From Bin55 sp965203735 (GTDB taxonomy: Bacteria > Pseudomonadota > Gammaproteobacteria > Pseudomonadales > Azotimanducaceae), in NCBI GenBank assembly GCA_965203735.1, contig OZ241909.1, forward strand, positions 3,162,001-3,226,000: a DNA stretch of 64,000 nt, written 5' to 3'. The notes under the pieces are model-generated. The model was not told the origin of the DNA, searched no databases, and saw only the letters and a list, made by a program, of their open reading frames with translations. Both the position numbers and the translations under genes were made by a program. Positions 1 to 8,838 of this stretch are shown here, piece by piece (the first letter of the stretch is position 1; every line of letters starts with the position of its first letter).

Positions 1-1080
1 TACGGCGACTGTGGTGGTCTTGGTGTTCTTGCCGCGTTCCACCATCTTTCGGTAGCGATGGCACAGATCCTTCTGGGCCGCCCAGGCTCGCTCCTTGGCG
101 TAGGGCGAGGCCAGAGCCGCCTTGCGCTGCAGATGTTTCGTCTCGCGGGGCGGGAACCGGTAGGTCCAGGCGCTTTCCACCAAGAGGCGACGCAGGATGG
201 AGTTGCCCGTCTTGGTGATGCCTCCCGTCCTTCGCAGACCGCCGCTGCTGTGCTCGCTGGGCGTAAGACCCAGATAGGACATGAACGCGCCCGCGGTGGG
301 GAATCGACGCAGGTCGCCCGCTTCGGCCAGCAGGGACACCGCAGTGACCGTGTCGATTCCTCGCAGAGACCGAAGCTCGTCGACGAGCTTCTTCAAGGGC
401 GATTCGTCCACTTCGCATCCGAGATCGCGCTCGGTGTCGACGAGCCGTCGCTCCAGACCCTCCATCACGTCAAGATGGCAGCGCAAGGCCTTCTGCGCGG
501 CCGGAGTCTCCAGCTTGAGGTCCCTGAGCCAGGCTCGATACGTCTGGCTCCAGGTCGATCCTCCCTTCGGCGCATGCAGGTTCCTGCGCAGCGTGAAATG
601 GCGGATTCTCCTCTTCGCTCGGCCAACCTGATCCTTCAGCACCATGCGGCACCGCACCAACTCGCGCATCGACTCCTGGGCCGGATCCGGCACCCAGATC
701 GGCGTCAGAAGCCCCGTCAGGCTCAAGCGTGCCAACTCGCGTGCGTCGCGCCGGTCCGTCTTCACGCGATCGCCCCTGCGTCTCGGAATCAGCGTCGGAG
801 CCGCAACCTCGCAGGTCAGACCCATGTCGCTCAGCTGTCGATGCAGCGCAAAGCCGCACGGCCCCGCCTCGTAGACGAAGTGAAGGGACTCGCCGTAGTG
901 CCTCGACAGTCCCCGCGCGCAGCGAGAAATCTGGTTCGCCCGATTCGAGACGACTCCCACGTCCTCCACACGCAACTCTCCCGTGACCGCCACGTGCCAC
1001 GCGACAGCCACCGAAATCGTGTCCTTGTGCACATCAAGACCAACGTGGACGGTTCGCCCGCGTCTCGTTGTAACATTCAT
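1..1080 (-). mobile_element. IS110-family transposase (DEDD recombinase), 3' end beyond the window
   Basis: The minus-strand frame is open for 360 codons from an ATG at 1080 to base 1 and runs off the window. The N-terminal RuvC-like DEDD domain shows GLDVHKD (Asp16), YEAGPCG (Glu71) and KTDRRDARELARL (Asp109, Asp112), the four acidic residues expected of IS110 transposases. The C-terminal Transposase_20-type domain follows (LRGIDTVTA, YLGLTPSEHSSG, then ITKTGNSILRRLLVESAW). IS110 enzymes move a circular intermediate with guidance from an element-encoded bridge RNA. The coding region is visibly GC-rich (GCG, CGC and GGC codons) against its AT-richer neighbours, which suggests recent acquisition. 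The long plus-strand open frame here is a GC-rich shadow. Nothing visible breaks the gene, so it may be active. The family call is very secure; the IS110 versus IS1111 subgroup is not settled. Confidence 0.93.
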
Positions 1081-1230
1081 ACGACCTGTTCTCCTTAGTA
1101 TTTGAACATGCAACAGGATAATTTCCCGTTCCATGCGGAGAGCAGGTCAAAACATGCCGTCTAGGCAAGCTTTACGTTCCAACCAGATGTACCAGCCAAC
1201 GAACGGCAAGCTTGACGATACGACTCGAAC
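1081..1230 (-). other. Non-coding end of the IS110 element, candidate bridge-RNA region
   Basis: This stretch lies directly upstream of the transposase ATG and contains no gene. In IS110-group elements the non-coding end upstream of the transposase encodes the bridge RNA, so this is where one would be expected. The sequence has two near copies of a GGCAAGCTT-like word (about 1168 and 1206), one on each side of an ACGTTCC/GAACG pair. I cannot define the element end or fold the RNA by eye. The call rests on position only. Confidence 0.35.
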
Positions 1231-1233
1231 TGA

Positions 1234-1262
1234 TTGGTTTAACAATGGTCAACCTTTGTTAT
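1234..1262 (+). promoter_or_regulatory. Possible sigma-70 promoter of the lipoprotein gene
   Basis: TTGGTT (1234-1239) and TGTTAT (1257-1262) are separated by 17 bases and lie about 50 bases before the ATG at 1314. The match is moderate. Its position next to the IS end leaves open whether it belongs to the host or the element. Confidence 0.35.
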
Positions 1263-1313
1263 AGGCGCAACTCTTGTCAGGTGTCTTAACTACTTGAAGA
1301 AGGAAAAGACTTA

Positions 1314-2423
1314 ATGAGAATTACAGCAATGCTGGTGTTCGTCTGTGTTATTGTGGTGGTTGGCTTGTCTGGTTGCCTCAACTCATCCAAGTCTTCAACC
1401 ACGAAGGGGACTTCGGATTTACAAGTCGAACCCAACGAAATTGCATCGAGCACTAACACTAAAACCAATGCGGAGAAAGTCTCAGCATTGCCAAGTCGAA
1501 AGATGAAGCCAGTAAAAGGGCAGGAGAATTCATCGTTGGAGTCAAAGCCATCTGTCACCATGCCAGCACAACATAGAGAACAAACCTTTAGTTTCCTCAA
1601 TCCGGACACCTATCACTTGGCGGACAACGAGCAACGAAAAATTCTCAAAGAAATTTATGAAAGCGAGTTCAATCTCTCGCACCTCTCTGCAGATGAACAG
1701 AACGTTCTCACCGAGGCTCTGAGCAAAAGTGGTATCGAAGTCCAGTCCGCCTGTGTCGTCAACAAAGAGACAACGGCGAAGATCGGAGCATTCTTCAGAA
1801 ATTGGAACATGATCCAATTGACGAAGTACCACCCGCCGACGCAGGATCACCCTTTTTCACATTTGGTGGAGGAAACTGAAGAGTCCGACAAAGACGGACA
1901 ACCCACTACGCGCAGATCCTATAGTCAGGTTGCCACCGACTATCCCTACCCTTTGAGCGAAGCGAATGCAGTGATCAAGCTCGTGCCGATCAACCTCAGT
2001 ACTACCAGAGTTCTCGAACGAACAGCAGATTCTGCGACGTATGAGGCCGACCCGTCAGAACTGCTCTTTGCCAATCTTAGCGAAGAAGATCAACTCTGGA
2101 CCGCTGAAGATAGCCGGGTCGTGTTCAATATAGATATTCAACGCAATCGCTTAAATTGGCTCAAGTATGAACTCAAGGAGTCCGTCAAGGTGCACACCTT
2201 TGTCAGGATTTCAGATTTTCAGTTGAGTTACGAATTTGTAGAAGACGAAGCACTCAATCGAAACGTAGTGCAATCAGTCGATCACTCGATGAAAGGCAGA
2301 CTCGCGCTGTTATTTAGACCCAATCTCAAGATTTCTAACTCGTTCAGCTACGATACCTGTACCGCTCCTCCCCCGACCGAATCCTATCTGTTTCGAAGCA
2401 TGTCCGCCATTGCGAATCTGTAG
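1314..2423 (+). CDS. Putative outer-envelope lipoprotein, unknown function
   Basis: This is a 369-residue protein with a type II signal peptide: MRITAMLVFVCVIVVVGLSGC, with the lipobox LSGC and the lipidated Cys near residue 21. A Ser/Thr/Asn-rich linker follows (about residues 22-85). The rest is a soluble domain with no motif I recognise. A purine-rich ribosome site (GAAGAAGGAAAAG) precedes the ATG. It converges on the small membrane-protein gene at 2476. Its last ~86 codons are repeated in broken form at 3019-3276, so this gene and its neighbour were once part of a tandem duplication. The lipoprotein call is good; no function can be given. Confidence 0.72.
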   Translation: MRITAMLVFVCVIVVVGLSGCLNSSKSSTTKGTSDLQVEPNEIASSTNTKTNAEKVSALPSRKMKPVKGQENSSLESKPSVTMPAQHREQTFSFLNPDTYHLADNEQRKILKEIYESEFNLSHLSADEQNVLTEALSKSGIEVQSACVVNKETTAKIGAFFRNWNMIQLTKYHPPTQDHPFSHLVEETEESDKDGQPTTRRSYSQVATDYPYPLSEANAVIKLVPINLSTTRVLERTADSATYEADPSELLFANLSEEDQLWTAEDSRVVFNIDIQRNRLNWLKYELKESVKVHTFVRISDFQLSYEFVEDEALNRNVVQSVDHSMKGRLALLFRPNLKISNSFSYDTCTAPPPTESYLFRSMSAIANL

Positions 2424-2944
2424 ACGGAACTCTTTGGACCACCAGAATTGTGAGATTCGACTAATGCTTTAAGGTCTAGTAGAAGGAACTAGCTTTCCGG
2501 TTTTTCTTGAAAAGAAATTCCTGTACAGGACTTACCACTAAGAGAACTGCCATTAGACAAAGATACGTAACAGGCCACTCGCCTTCCACAAATCTATATA
2601 AGATTGGAAATGCTAGTATCCAAGGAAAAACCAGAAAGACCGCTGTGTAACCAGCAAGCGACCCAAAAACCGTTACGAGGAAACCGGGCCACTTGCCGCG
2701 AATAAGTCGGTAGCTAACGACAAACACCACAATAAATAGAGCGACCGGCAATATAACTGGTACATACGATATCCCCCACCACTTGGTCAATCCGATAATT
2801 GTCATCGCCAAAAGTACGACCTGAACGACTAATTGAAGGACTAAGAACATCCAGTCAGCAATACGCGCGACGTGACTCGAGATATCGGTCATTTAGTTGT
2901 ATCCCTCGTGAACTGGGAGCACTCGAACCATACTAGCAACTCTT
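2159..2944. repeat. Tandem duplication unit, copy A
   Basis: This segment holds the last ~86 codons of the lipoprotein gene, the short gap and the whole membrane-protein gene with its ribosome site. It is repeated in diverged form at 3012-3797. Homology can be followed by eye from GCTCAAG just before TATGAACTC to CTAGCAACTCTT downstream of the membrane-gene start. Confidence 0.75.
2476..2892 (-). CDS. Small four-helix membrane protein (paralogue A)
   Basis: This 138-residue hydrophobic protein has about four predicted membrane segments (roughly residues 13-35, 43-62, 70-92 and 105-125). Conserved points shared with its paralogue at 3353-3748 include GLTKWWG, YRLIRGKWP, FGSLAG and YRFVEGEWP. 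I do not recognise the family. The ATG is preceded by AGGGATACAACTAA, and the same site precedes the GTG of the paralogue, which supports both starts. It converges on the lipoprotein gene. Being real and duplicated while keeping an intact frame suggests it is expressed. Confidence 0.62.
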   Translation of the reverse strand: MTDISSHVARIADWMFLVLQLVVQVVLLAMTIIGLTKWWGISYVPVILPVALFIVVFVVSYRLIRGKWPGFLVTVFGSLAGYTAVFLVFPWILAFPILYRFVEGEWPVTYLCLMAVLLVVSPVQEFLFKKNRKASSFY

Positions 2945-3018
2945 CCTGATTTCTGCCAGCCTAAATTGCTAGACGATGAATGATTGACCATCTGCTAGCG
3001 TTCCGTTCCCTGCTCAGG

Positions 3019-3276
3019 AATGAACTCGAAGAGTCCGTCAAGTAATACAACCTTGTCAGGATTTCAGAATTTCAATTCAGCAATAAATTTGTAGAGGACC
3101 AAGCACTCAATAGAAATGTTGTGCGGTTGGTCGATCACGCGATGAAGGGCGGACTTGCTTTGCTACTTAGAGCCAAGTTCAAGACCTCTAATTCATTCAG
3201 CTACGATACCTGTTCCACTTCTTTCCCGACCCAATCCCACCTGTTCCGCAGCATGTCCACTATTGCGAATCTGTAG
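3019..3276 (+). pseudogene. Lipoprotein 3'-end remnant (duplicate of 1314-2423)
   Basis: Translated in frame, this gives about 86 codons matching the C-terminus of the lipoprotein at 1314-2423: ELEESVK, then a TAA stop where the parent has Val, then LVRISEFQ, FVEDQALNRNVV, VDHAMKGGLALL, NSFSYDTC and FRSMSTIANL ending at the same stop. There is no N-terminal part, signal peptide or promoter. It is a passenger of the tandem duplication and is not a functional gene. Confidence 0.85.
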
Positions 3277-3352
3277 CCTCGACTCTTGATATCGCTAATC
3301 GAGCGAAATTCCACTGATTCTTCATGGTCTGTAGCAGGGAGCATTGGAAGGA

Positions 3353-3748
3353 CTAGCTGTCCACCTTTTCTCTTAGAAAAAACTCCTGTACAAGGCGTAC
3401 TACAAAGAGAGCTGCCCAAAGATAAAGGTACGTGAACGGCCACTCCCCTTCCACAAATCTATAAACAATAGGAAAAAATAGAAGTCCCGGAAAGATCAAA
3501 ATCGCTCCTACGCAACCTGTGAGCGACCCCAAAAACGTTAGGAAGAAATTGGGCCACTTGCCGCGGATAAGTCGGTAAATAACGGTAAACACGACAATAA
3601 ACAGAGTGATCGGCAATAGAACTGCCACTAGCCACGAGGATCCCCACCACTCGGTCAATCCGAGAATTATGATTGCCAAAAGCACCAATTCAAGCGCATA
3701 GATGATCCAATCCGAAAAACGAGCGATGTATTTGGCTAGTTTGGTCAC
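3353..3748 (-). CDS. Small four-helix membrane protein (paralogue B)
   Basis: This is a diverged duplicate of the membrane protein at 2476-2892. It shares GLTEWWG, YRLIRGKWP, FLGSLTG and YRFVEGEWP and the same four hydrophobic segments. A frame extends to a TTG at 3778, but alignment to the paralogue places the start at GTG 3748, where GAGGGATTCAAGCAA matches the ribosome site of copy A. That gives 131 residues. Both copies have stayed open while the linked lipoprotein copy decayed, which hints at selection on the membrane protein. Function unknown. Confidence 0.6.
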   Translation of the reverse strand: MTKLAKYIARFSDWIIYALELVLLAIIILGLTEWWGSSWLVAVLLPITLFIVVFTVIYRLIRGKWPNFFLTFLGSLTGCVGAILIFPGLLFFPIVYRFVEGEWPFTYLYLWAALFVVRLVQEFFLREKVDS

Positions 3749-3920
3749 TTGCTTGAATCCCTCACTGAGAGCATTCAAACCATGCTAGCAAGTCTTCACG
3801 GTCTCTGACGATCTGCATCTCTTTGACACTGGGCGTCTGTCGAATTGCCAAAGATCCATACTCTGATCAAGAGTGGTCATGTATTCTGGGGCGAGACCGT
3901 AGCGATTACAGAGTGATGAC

Positions 3921-5132
3921 ATGAAGATTACCCAAATCGACACATTTGTCGTTGATGCCGGATGGCGTCCTTGGCAATTCGTTGCTGTTCGAACCGACGA
4001 AGGAATTAGTGGTTACGGAGAATGTTCCGACGGCCGGATGCCTTACAGCATTGTCGGTACAGCGAAAGAATTCGAAGCGATACTCAAGAGCCAGGATCCA
4101 TGTGCTGTAGAGGCTCGATACTGGGACATGTATCGAATGGCGCGTCAAAGTCCTGGAGGAATCGCTGCCAAAGCGATTGCAGGTATTGAACTCGCGCTAT
4201 GGGATATCAAAGCAAAGTCCTTGAACGTCCCTGTCTATGAATTGTTGGGAGGACCGCTGCGCACCCGGCAAAGGGTCTACTGGTCACATTGTGGAAGTTC
4301 TAGAGCAGGCAATCACAAGATTCTTGGAACGCCACCAATTCGAAGCTGGGACGATATCACGAATCTTGGAAAGGAAGTGGTCTCACGCGGATTTACAGCA
4401 CTAAAGACCAACATAGTCTTTCCAGGTGAAGTTGCTTCAACATACAGAGGAGGATTCGGCGGTGGGGAAGGTACAACCGACGGCAATGTAACCAACGAGC
4501 TGCTTGATCACATTCGTACTTTGATTGGGACGTTTCGTGATGCAGTCGGACCGTATGTGGACATAGCTTTGGATCTGAATTTCAATTTCCGCACCGAAGC
4601 GGCAACACGCATTTGTCGCACGCTCGAAGACTTGCGCATGATGTGGGTCGAAATTGACATGTACGAGCCGGATGCACTGCGCGAAATCCGAGATGCCGTC
4701 GCGGTGCCTGTGTGCTCCGGCGAGAATCTGTTTACGTCGAGAGAATATCGACGCTACTTCGAAGCGCGGTCCATGGATGTCTGCATGGTCGACGTACCGT
4801 GGAACGGGTTTTCCAACTCTCGGCGTGTGGTCGAAATGGCTGAGACATTTGAAGTCAACTGTGCTCCACACAACTACTACAGCCACCTCTCGACATTGCA
4901 CTCCCTGCATCTTTGCAACATTTCTCCGAACATCCGGATTTGTGAGATCGACATCGACGATGTACCCTGGAAAGACGACCTCGTGACTGAACCTCTAAAG
5001 TTTGATTCTGGTTGTGTGGTAATTCCCCAACGACCGGGATGGGGTGCAGACCTCAATGAGGAGGTCGCTCGCGAGCACGTTTGGGAGCCAGGCCGGTTGC
5101 CTGGTTACTGGTCAGGTCGGGCGAAGACGTAA
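3921..5132 (+). CDS. Mandelate racemase/muconate lactonizing enzyme (enolase superfamily)
   Basis: This 403-residue protein has the usual two-domain enolase-superfamily layout: an N-terminal capping region (MKITQIDTFVVDAG, VAVRTDEGISGYGECSD) followed by a TIM barrel. The three metal ligands can be placed at Asp218 (ALDLN), Glu244 (WVEID) and Glu268 (SGENL), with Lys in FTALKTN and a candidate catalytic His317 (CAPHNYY). Family members abstract a proton alpha to a carboxylate, often as sugar-acid dehydratases. The insertion around residues 170-190 with many glycines (RGGFGGGEG) may shape the active site. It stands alone between the duplicated region and convergent priA, so context gives no substrate. 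The superfamily is sure; the substrate is unknown. Confidence 0.9.
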   Translation: MKITQIDTFVVDAGWRPWQFVAVRTDEGISGYGECSDGRMPYSIVGTAKEFEAILKSQDPCAVEARYWDMYRMARQSPGGIAAKAIAGIELALWDIKAKSLNVPVYELLGGPLRTRQRVYWSHCGSSRAGNHKILGTPPIRSWDDITNLGKEVVSRGFTALKTNIVFPGEVASTYRGGFGGGEGTTDGNVTNELLDHIRTLIGTFRDAVGPYVDIALDLNFNFRTEAATRICRTLEDLRMMWVEIDMYEPDALREIRDAVAVPVCSGENLFTSREYRRYFEARSMDVCMVDVPWNGFSNSRRVVEMAETFEVNCAPHNYYSHLSTLHSLHLCNISPNIRICEIDIDDVPWKDDLVTEPLKFDSGCVVIPQRPGWGADLNEEVAREHVWEPGRLPGYWSGRAKT

Positions 5133-5139
5133 GCCAGGA

Positions 5140-7290
5140 CTAGGACATCCCAGAAGGATCGACATCAATCGACCAACGAATCTTGCTCCGTACGGGTGAG
5201 TGTCTCTCGATAGTACGCAGCGAATTGTGCAATTCAGCACGAGAATCTGAAATCAGGGCAGCTTGATATCTCCATCGATTCGAGATTCGCTCAATCGGAG
5301 CTGGAATGGGTCCAAACGTCTCGATTTGAGGACTGTCGATCTCATCCAACCGATCTTTTAGGAACTGTTCCTGCTCCTCGGCATTAGCGCCTTCGGCTCG
5401 CAAGAGAGCCAAGTGAGTACATGGAGGCATCGATGCTATACGTCGTTCAATCTGCTCACTCTTGACAAAGCCTTCATATCCGTCTGTTATCAGCGCGTGA
5501 AGCAAGGGATTGTCTGGGTCTACACTTTGAATCCATACCTCACCGCGCCTCTCCGCCCTTCCAGCACGACCTGCCACTTGAACGATTAGTTGAGCAACCC
5601 GCTCTGGAGCTCGAAAGTCGGAACTCATAAATCCGGCATCGGCATCAACGACCACAACTAGAGTCACATTGGGCAAGTGATGCCCTTTGGCCAGCATCTG
5701 AGTACCGACCAAGATGCATTTTTTTGTTGCCCGAAGATCACTGAACAACCTCTCAAGTTTATTGCTTGTTCGTGTTGAGTCGCTATCGACACGATAGAGC
5801 GGCACTTCCGCAAAGAGCGATCCGATGCTCTCTTCGATTTGCTGGGTAGCCGCACCAAATGAACGAATTCTCGTTGATTCGCAAACTGGGCAGGACTCAT
5901 GCACACGATATCGACGCTCGCATTGGTGGCATCTCAATTCTGCTTTAGGAATCTCGTGCAATGTCAACTTTACATCGCAATCACTGCATGTCGCCTTCCA
6001 CCCACAATCCGGACAGAAGACGGTCTTTGCATATCCTCGTCGGTTGATCAGAATCAGCACCTGTGCATCGTCATCTAGATGCTGTTTGATTTTGGCTACA
6101 AGTATCGGACTCAATCCTGCTTCGAGAAAATGACCTCGTATATCAAGGACATTGAATCGAGGCATTTCGGCCGTTCCGGGGCGATGTGATAGCTTGTGTA
6201 GCGAATAGCGCTTACGGTCAACGTTGTGCAAGGTCTCAAGCGAGGGAGTAGCGCTTCCCAAAATACACGGAATTTGCAAGAAGCTCGCTCTCACGACGGC
6301 CATGTCTCGTGCGGAATATCGTAGAGAGTCATCTTGCTTGTAGGAAGTGTCGTGTTCTTCATCGACGACAATCAAACCCAAGTCTTTGAAAGGAGCAAAA
6401 ATCGCGGATCGAGTACCGATTACGATGCGGTGTTCACCTGATCCAATTCGCGTCCACACGTCGAATCTCTGTACGTTTGTCTTCATTGAGTGAAGAACTG
6501 CAACGTTTCCAAATCGGGACTTGAAGGTCTCCGAAGTCTGGGGTGTCAAAGAGATTTCCGGGACAAGGACGAGTACCTGTTTTCCAGCCTCAAGAACTTG
6601 CTTGATTACTTGGATATAGACCTCAGTCTTTCCGCTCCCTGTGACGCCGTCAAGCACGTGAACCCCGAATGAACTGAGTTGTTGCGTGATTGATCGAATA
6701 GCCGTCTGTTGCTCAACCGAAGGCTCAAAACTGGCTGGTTGGTACACGTACTCGTCCTCGACATATTCCCACTGAACCAAGTCCTTCCTTAGAAGCGCTG
6801 ACAACACCTTCTTGTCGACACGCAATTCCTGCAATTCGGTGTCCGTGAGGGACTTTCTGGTTTTGATTAGATTCCACAGTTCAGCCTGCCGATGGGCATT
6901 TTTGAACTTTGGAGTTTTTTTGGTGGGCTGGATTGACCAACGCTTTTGTGGCTCTACGTTTGTCTTCCTGCCGCGCATCGCTTCAGTCGGTAGCATCGTT
7001 TCAATGACCCCACCGATCGGAAAGTGGTAGTAGTCGGCCATCCAGAAGGCCAAACGAATCAAGTCGGAGCTAAGGAGCTGTTCCACATCGATTACGCGGT
7101 CGATGGGCTTCAGTTTTGAGCCAAATTCTGACTGCGACACCAAGCCAGTTACTACTCCGGTCGCCACTGAGTAGCCGAATGGAACTCGTACTCTGCCACC
7201 GACTACTGGTAGCGTCTCCGATTCCGGAACGTGATAGTCATAAACCTGCCAAACAGGCCGTGGAATTGCTACCTTAGCAATCTGACTCAT
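5140..7290 (-). CDS. priA: Primosomal replication-restart helicase PriA (N')
   Basis: This is a full-length 716-residue PriA. The N-terminal DNA-binding domain starts KVAIPRPVWQVYDYHVP. The helicase core has the Walker A motif GVTGSGKTEVY, the Walker B/DEEH box DEEHD, the motif III SATPSLE and motif VI QVAGRAGRAER. Eight cysteines in four CxxC pairs (CPDC, CSDC, CHQC, CPVC) form the two zinc sites that are specific to PriA. It reloads the replicative helicase at repaired forks. It lies 7 bases from the convergent enolase-family gene. In many Gammaproteobacteria priA sits near rpmE, as here within 12 kb, but the hut genes and a TonB receptor separate them in this genome. Confidence 0.97.
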   Translation of the reverse strand: MSQIAKVAIPRPVWQVYDYHVPESETLPVVGGRVRVPFGYSVATGVVTGLVSQSEFGSKLKPIDRVIDVEQLLSSDLIRLAFWMADYYHFPIGGVIETMLPTEAMRGRKTNVEPQKRWSIQPTKKTPKFKNAHRQAELWNLIKTRKSLTDTELQELRVDKKVLSALLRKDLVQWEYVEDEYVYQPASFEPSVEQQTAIRSITQQLSSFGVHVLDGVTGSGKTEVYIQVIKQVLEAGKQVLVLVPEISLTPQTSETFKSRFGNVAVLHSMKTNVQRFDVWTRIGSGEHRIVIGTRSAIFAPFKDLGLIVVDEEHDTSYKQDDSLRYSARDMAVVRASFLQIPCILGSATPSLETLHNVDRKRYSLHKLSHRPGTAEMPRFNVLDIRGHFLEAGLSPILVAKIKQHLDDDAQVLILINRRGYAKTVFCPDCGWKATCSDCDVKLTLHEIPKAELRCHQCERRYRVHESCPVCESTRIRSFGAATQQIEESIGSLFAEVPLYRVDSDSTRTSNKLERLFSDLRATKKCILVGTQMLAKGHHLPNVTLVVVVDADAGFMSSDFRAPERVAQLIVQVAGRAGRAERRGEVWIQSVDPDNPLLHALITDGYEGFVKSEQIERRIASMPPCTHLALLRAEGANAEEQEQFLKDRLDEIDSPQIETFGPIPAPIERISNRWRYQAALISDSRAELHNSLRTIERHSPVRSKIRWSIDVDPSGMS

Positions 7291-7434
7291 GGGCGACTTC
7301 GACCAAGCTATTGTGATAATCTACTGTTTGGAGTATTATACAAAAGAACAGTATTTGGTAGGTTATTCATCGTGTCTCCACCAATTGTCCGCATTTTGCG
7401 CGGGTTTGGGGTTCGTGATTGGCAAACTACTGGT

Positions 7435-7518
7435 CCTCAACTCCCTAAAGACGCGAAGTGCAATGCTAGTAAGTCTCTCAATAGAGCGAGGAGCGCACTG
7501 GTCGAACAGAACCTTCTT
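7435..7518 (-). pseudogene. Probable remnant of a DUF5615 (PIN-like) toxin partner
   Basis: Read one frame away from the DUF433 gene end, 28 codons give KKVLFDQCAPRSIERL and then ALRVFREL, resembling the start of DUF5615 PIN-like proteins, which normally overlap and follow DUF433 genes. There is no ATG at the expected place (AAG instead), and the frame ends soon after without the rest of the domain. I read it as an eroded toxin partner; the resemblance rests on a short stretch. Confidence 0.4.
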
Positions 7519-7742
7519 GCAATCGACGATGTGCGAAGGAAATGTGCTTCGTGATCAAGAACAGAACGAGCTTGTTCTACTGTAACTCCCTGAAACCACT
7601 CAACGAAATCATCAATTGATGCGCCACTAGCAAGGTTTTCGTAAAGTGCATATAGCGGAATCCGCGTTCCCTTGAACACCCATGCTCCGCTCAACCGATA
7701 AGGATTTCGCTCCACTGCCGAGCACTTGGTCCAGTCGGCCAT
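7437..7742 (-). CDS. DUF433-domain protein (antitoxin-like)
   Basis: This 101-residue protein matches the DUF433 pattern well over residues 1-70: CSAVERNPYRLSGAWVFKGTRIP, then LYENLASGASIDDFVEWF, then VTVEQARSVLDHEA. DUF433 proteins have a small helix-turn-helix-like fold and usually sit upstream of a DUF5615 PIN-like gene as a toxin-antitoxin-like pair. The C-terminal ~25 residues are not typical of the family and overlap, in another frame, what looks like the start of the lost toxin. A good ribosome site (AGAGGCGAG) lies ahead of the ATG. It is probably a solitary antitoxin that outlived its partner. Confidence 0.82.
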   Translation of the reverse strand: MADWTKCSAVERNPYRLSGAWVFKGTRIPLYALYENLASGASIDDFVEWFQGVTVEQARSVLDHEAHFLRTSSIARRFCSTSALLALLRDLLALHFASLGS

Positions 7743-8048
7743 TCAACTCGCCTCTTATGTACCACATTGAGTCACTAGATATTCCTATTTTTTTCGATTA
7801 GGACCAGCTCTTTTCGTTCATAGGTACCAAAACTGAATCAAGCCGACCGACAACCGCGGCTCAAACGTAAACCATACCCGTGACAGCGAACACGATTAGG
7901 CATACCCGGAATTCCTCGAAAAGCTGTTTGCTTTCGATCAAGCTCTATTCTTGAAAGTTTATGGATTGGACGGACGGTCCAAAAGTGGTCGATGTCCGGG
8001 GTAAGACTCAAGTCAAAGTTTGTCTCAATCGTCTTCGGACCAAATTGC
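7743..8048. other. Intergenic region, no gene seen
   Basis: About 306 bases between the DUF433 gene and the end of the secreted-protein gene, both on the minus strand. It must contain the promoter of the DUF433 gene. Apart from a T-rich run near 7790 I see no hairpin, RNA gene or repeat. Confidence 0.5.
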
Positions 8049-8741
8049 CTACAGAGCTGGAACTTGATCCTCTACGAAATCCGTACTCTCGATTGTGGAA
8101 TCTTGCCCATCGCCATTAGCCCCTTTGTTCGATTCCCTATCGTTGTTTTCGCTAGCAGCTGTGTAACTGGTCTCCAGTTCCTTCAATGGAGAGTGAAAGC
8201 AGTTTAAGTCATGGATGGTTACATTGTCCTCTCCGCTACCTACAACGCTAACAAGAGCAACACTGTCCTCAATTTGGCATTTTTCAAACTCTATGACTAA
8301 GTCCGCGAAGGTAAACTTGCCGTCTTGCACCGAAGACTGTTTGGATAGGTGGGAATCGGCTCCAGGAGTTTCGTCCTCGTACCAAATCGTGCAATCCTTC
8401 CAAATGTAGGAGTTTTGCACCACGGTCCGATCAACATGATCGAAACCACGTGACTTTAGGTATGCGGCACTAACCGGCACCCCAGCGACGGAATCTTTAG
8501 ATTCATCCTGTGGTGTTGAATTGGTAGCAGTTTGTGGTCGGACATTTACACCCCGCGACAAGAGATACGAATCACTAACCAGCACTTTCCCTTCAGAACC
8601 CTGTGCTTGTGCAGCTGCATTAGCCTCAGAAGAAAAGGTGCAGGCATATCTGGCGTTCTTAACCGTCGCACCTTTCTCGATGTTTCCACATAAGAAAACG
8701 ACACAACAAGCAGCAAGAGCGACAGTCTTTAGCAATTTCAT
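8049..8741 (-). CDS. Secreted protein of unknown function
   Basis: The frame opens upstream at 8852, but the ATG at 8741 is the likely start: AGGTAGG precedes it, and it begins a clear signal peptide (MKLLKTVALAACCVVFLCG). That gives 230 residues. The mature part is acidic and Ser/Asp-rich. It contains two similar motifs, VSDSYLLSRGV and VSAAYLKSRGF, about 40 residues apart, which suggests an internal repeat, and a few scattered cysteines. I do not recognise the family. It lies 98 bases downstream of hutI on the same strand, so it might be cotranscribed with it, though nothing links it to histidine use. Confidence 0.55.
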   Translation of the reverse strand: MKLLKTVALAACCVVFLCGNIEKGATVKNARYACTFSSEANAAAQAQGSEGKVLVSDSYLLSRGVNVRPQTATNSTPQDESKDSVAGVPVSAAYLKSRGFDHVDRTVVQNSYIWKDCTIWYEDETPGADSHLSKQSSVQDGKFTFADLVIEFEKCQIEDSVALVSVVGSGEDNVTIHDLNCFHSPLKELETSYTAASENNDRESNKGANGDGQDSTIESTDFVEDQVPAL

Positions 8742-8838
8742 CAGACGAGACCTACCTGCAGCAAATCTGGACTTGTGGAATCCAAATAGCAACTTGGAGA
8801 GTTTTCGCATAGCTGCCCCAGTCACAAAGCCATTGTCT

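Larger units (their letters stand above)
3012..3797. repeat. Tandem duplication unit, copy B
   Basis: This is the second copy of the unit at 2159-2944, in the same orientation and of the same length. It includes the lipoprotein remnant (3019-3276) and the membrane paralogue (3353-3748). The right-hand homology ends near CTAGCAAGTCTT at 3785-3796. The lipoprotein part has drifted with one internal stop; the membrane gene remains open. Confidence 0.75.

Noticed and set aside
58..1098. A long open frame on the plus strand
   Set aside because: It lies wholly opposite the IS110 transposase, which has clear DEDD motifs. The frame stays open only because of high GC.
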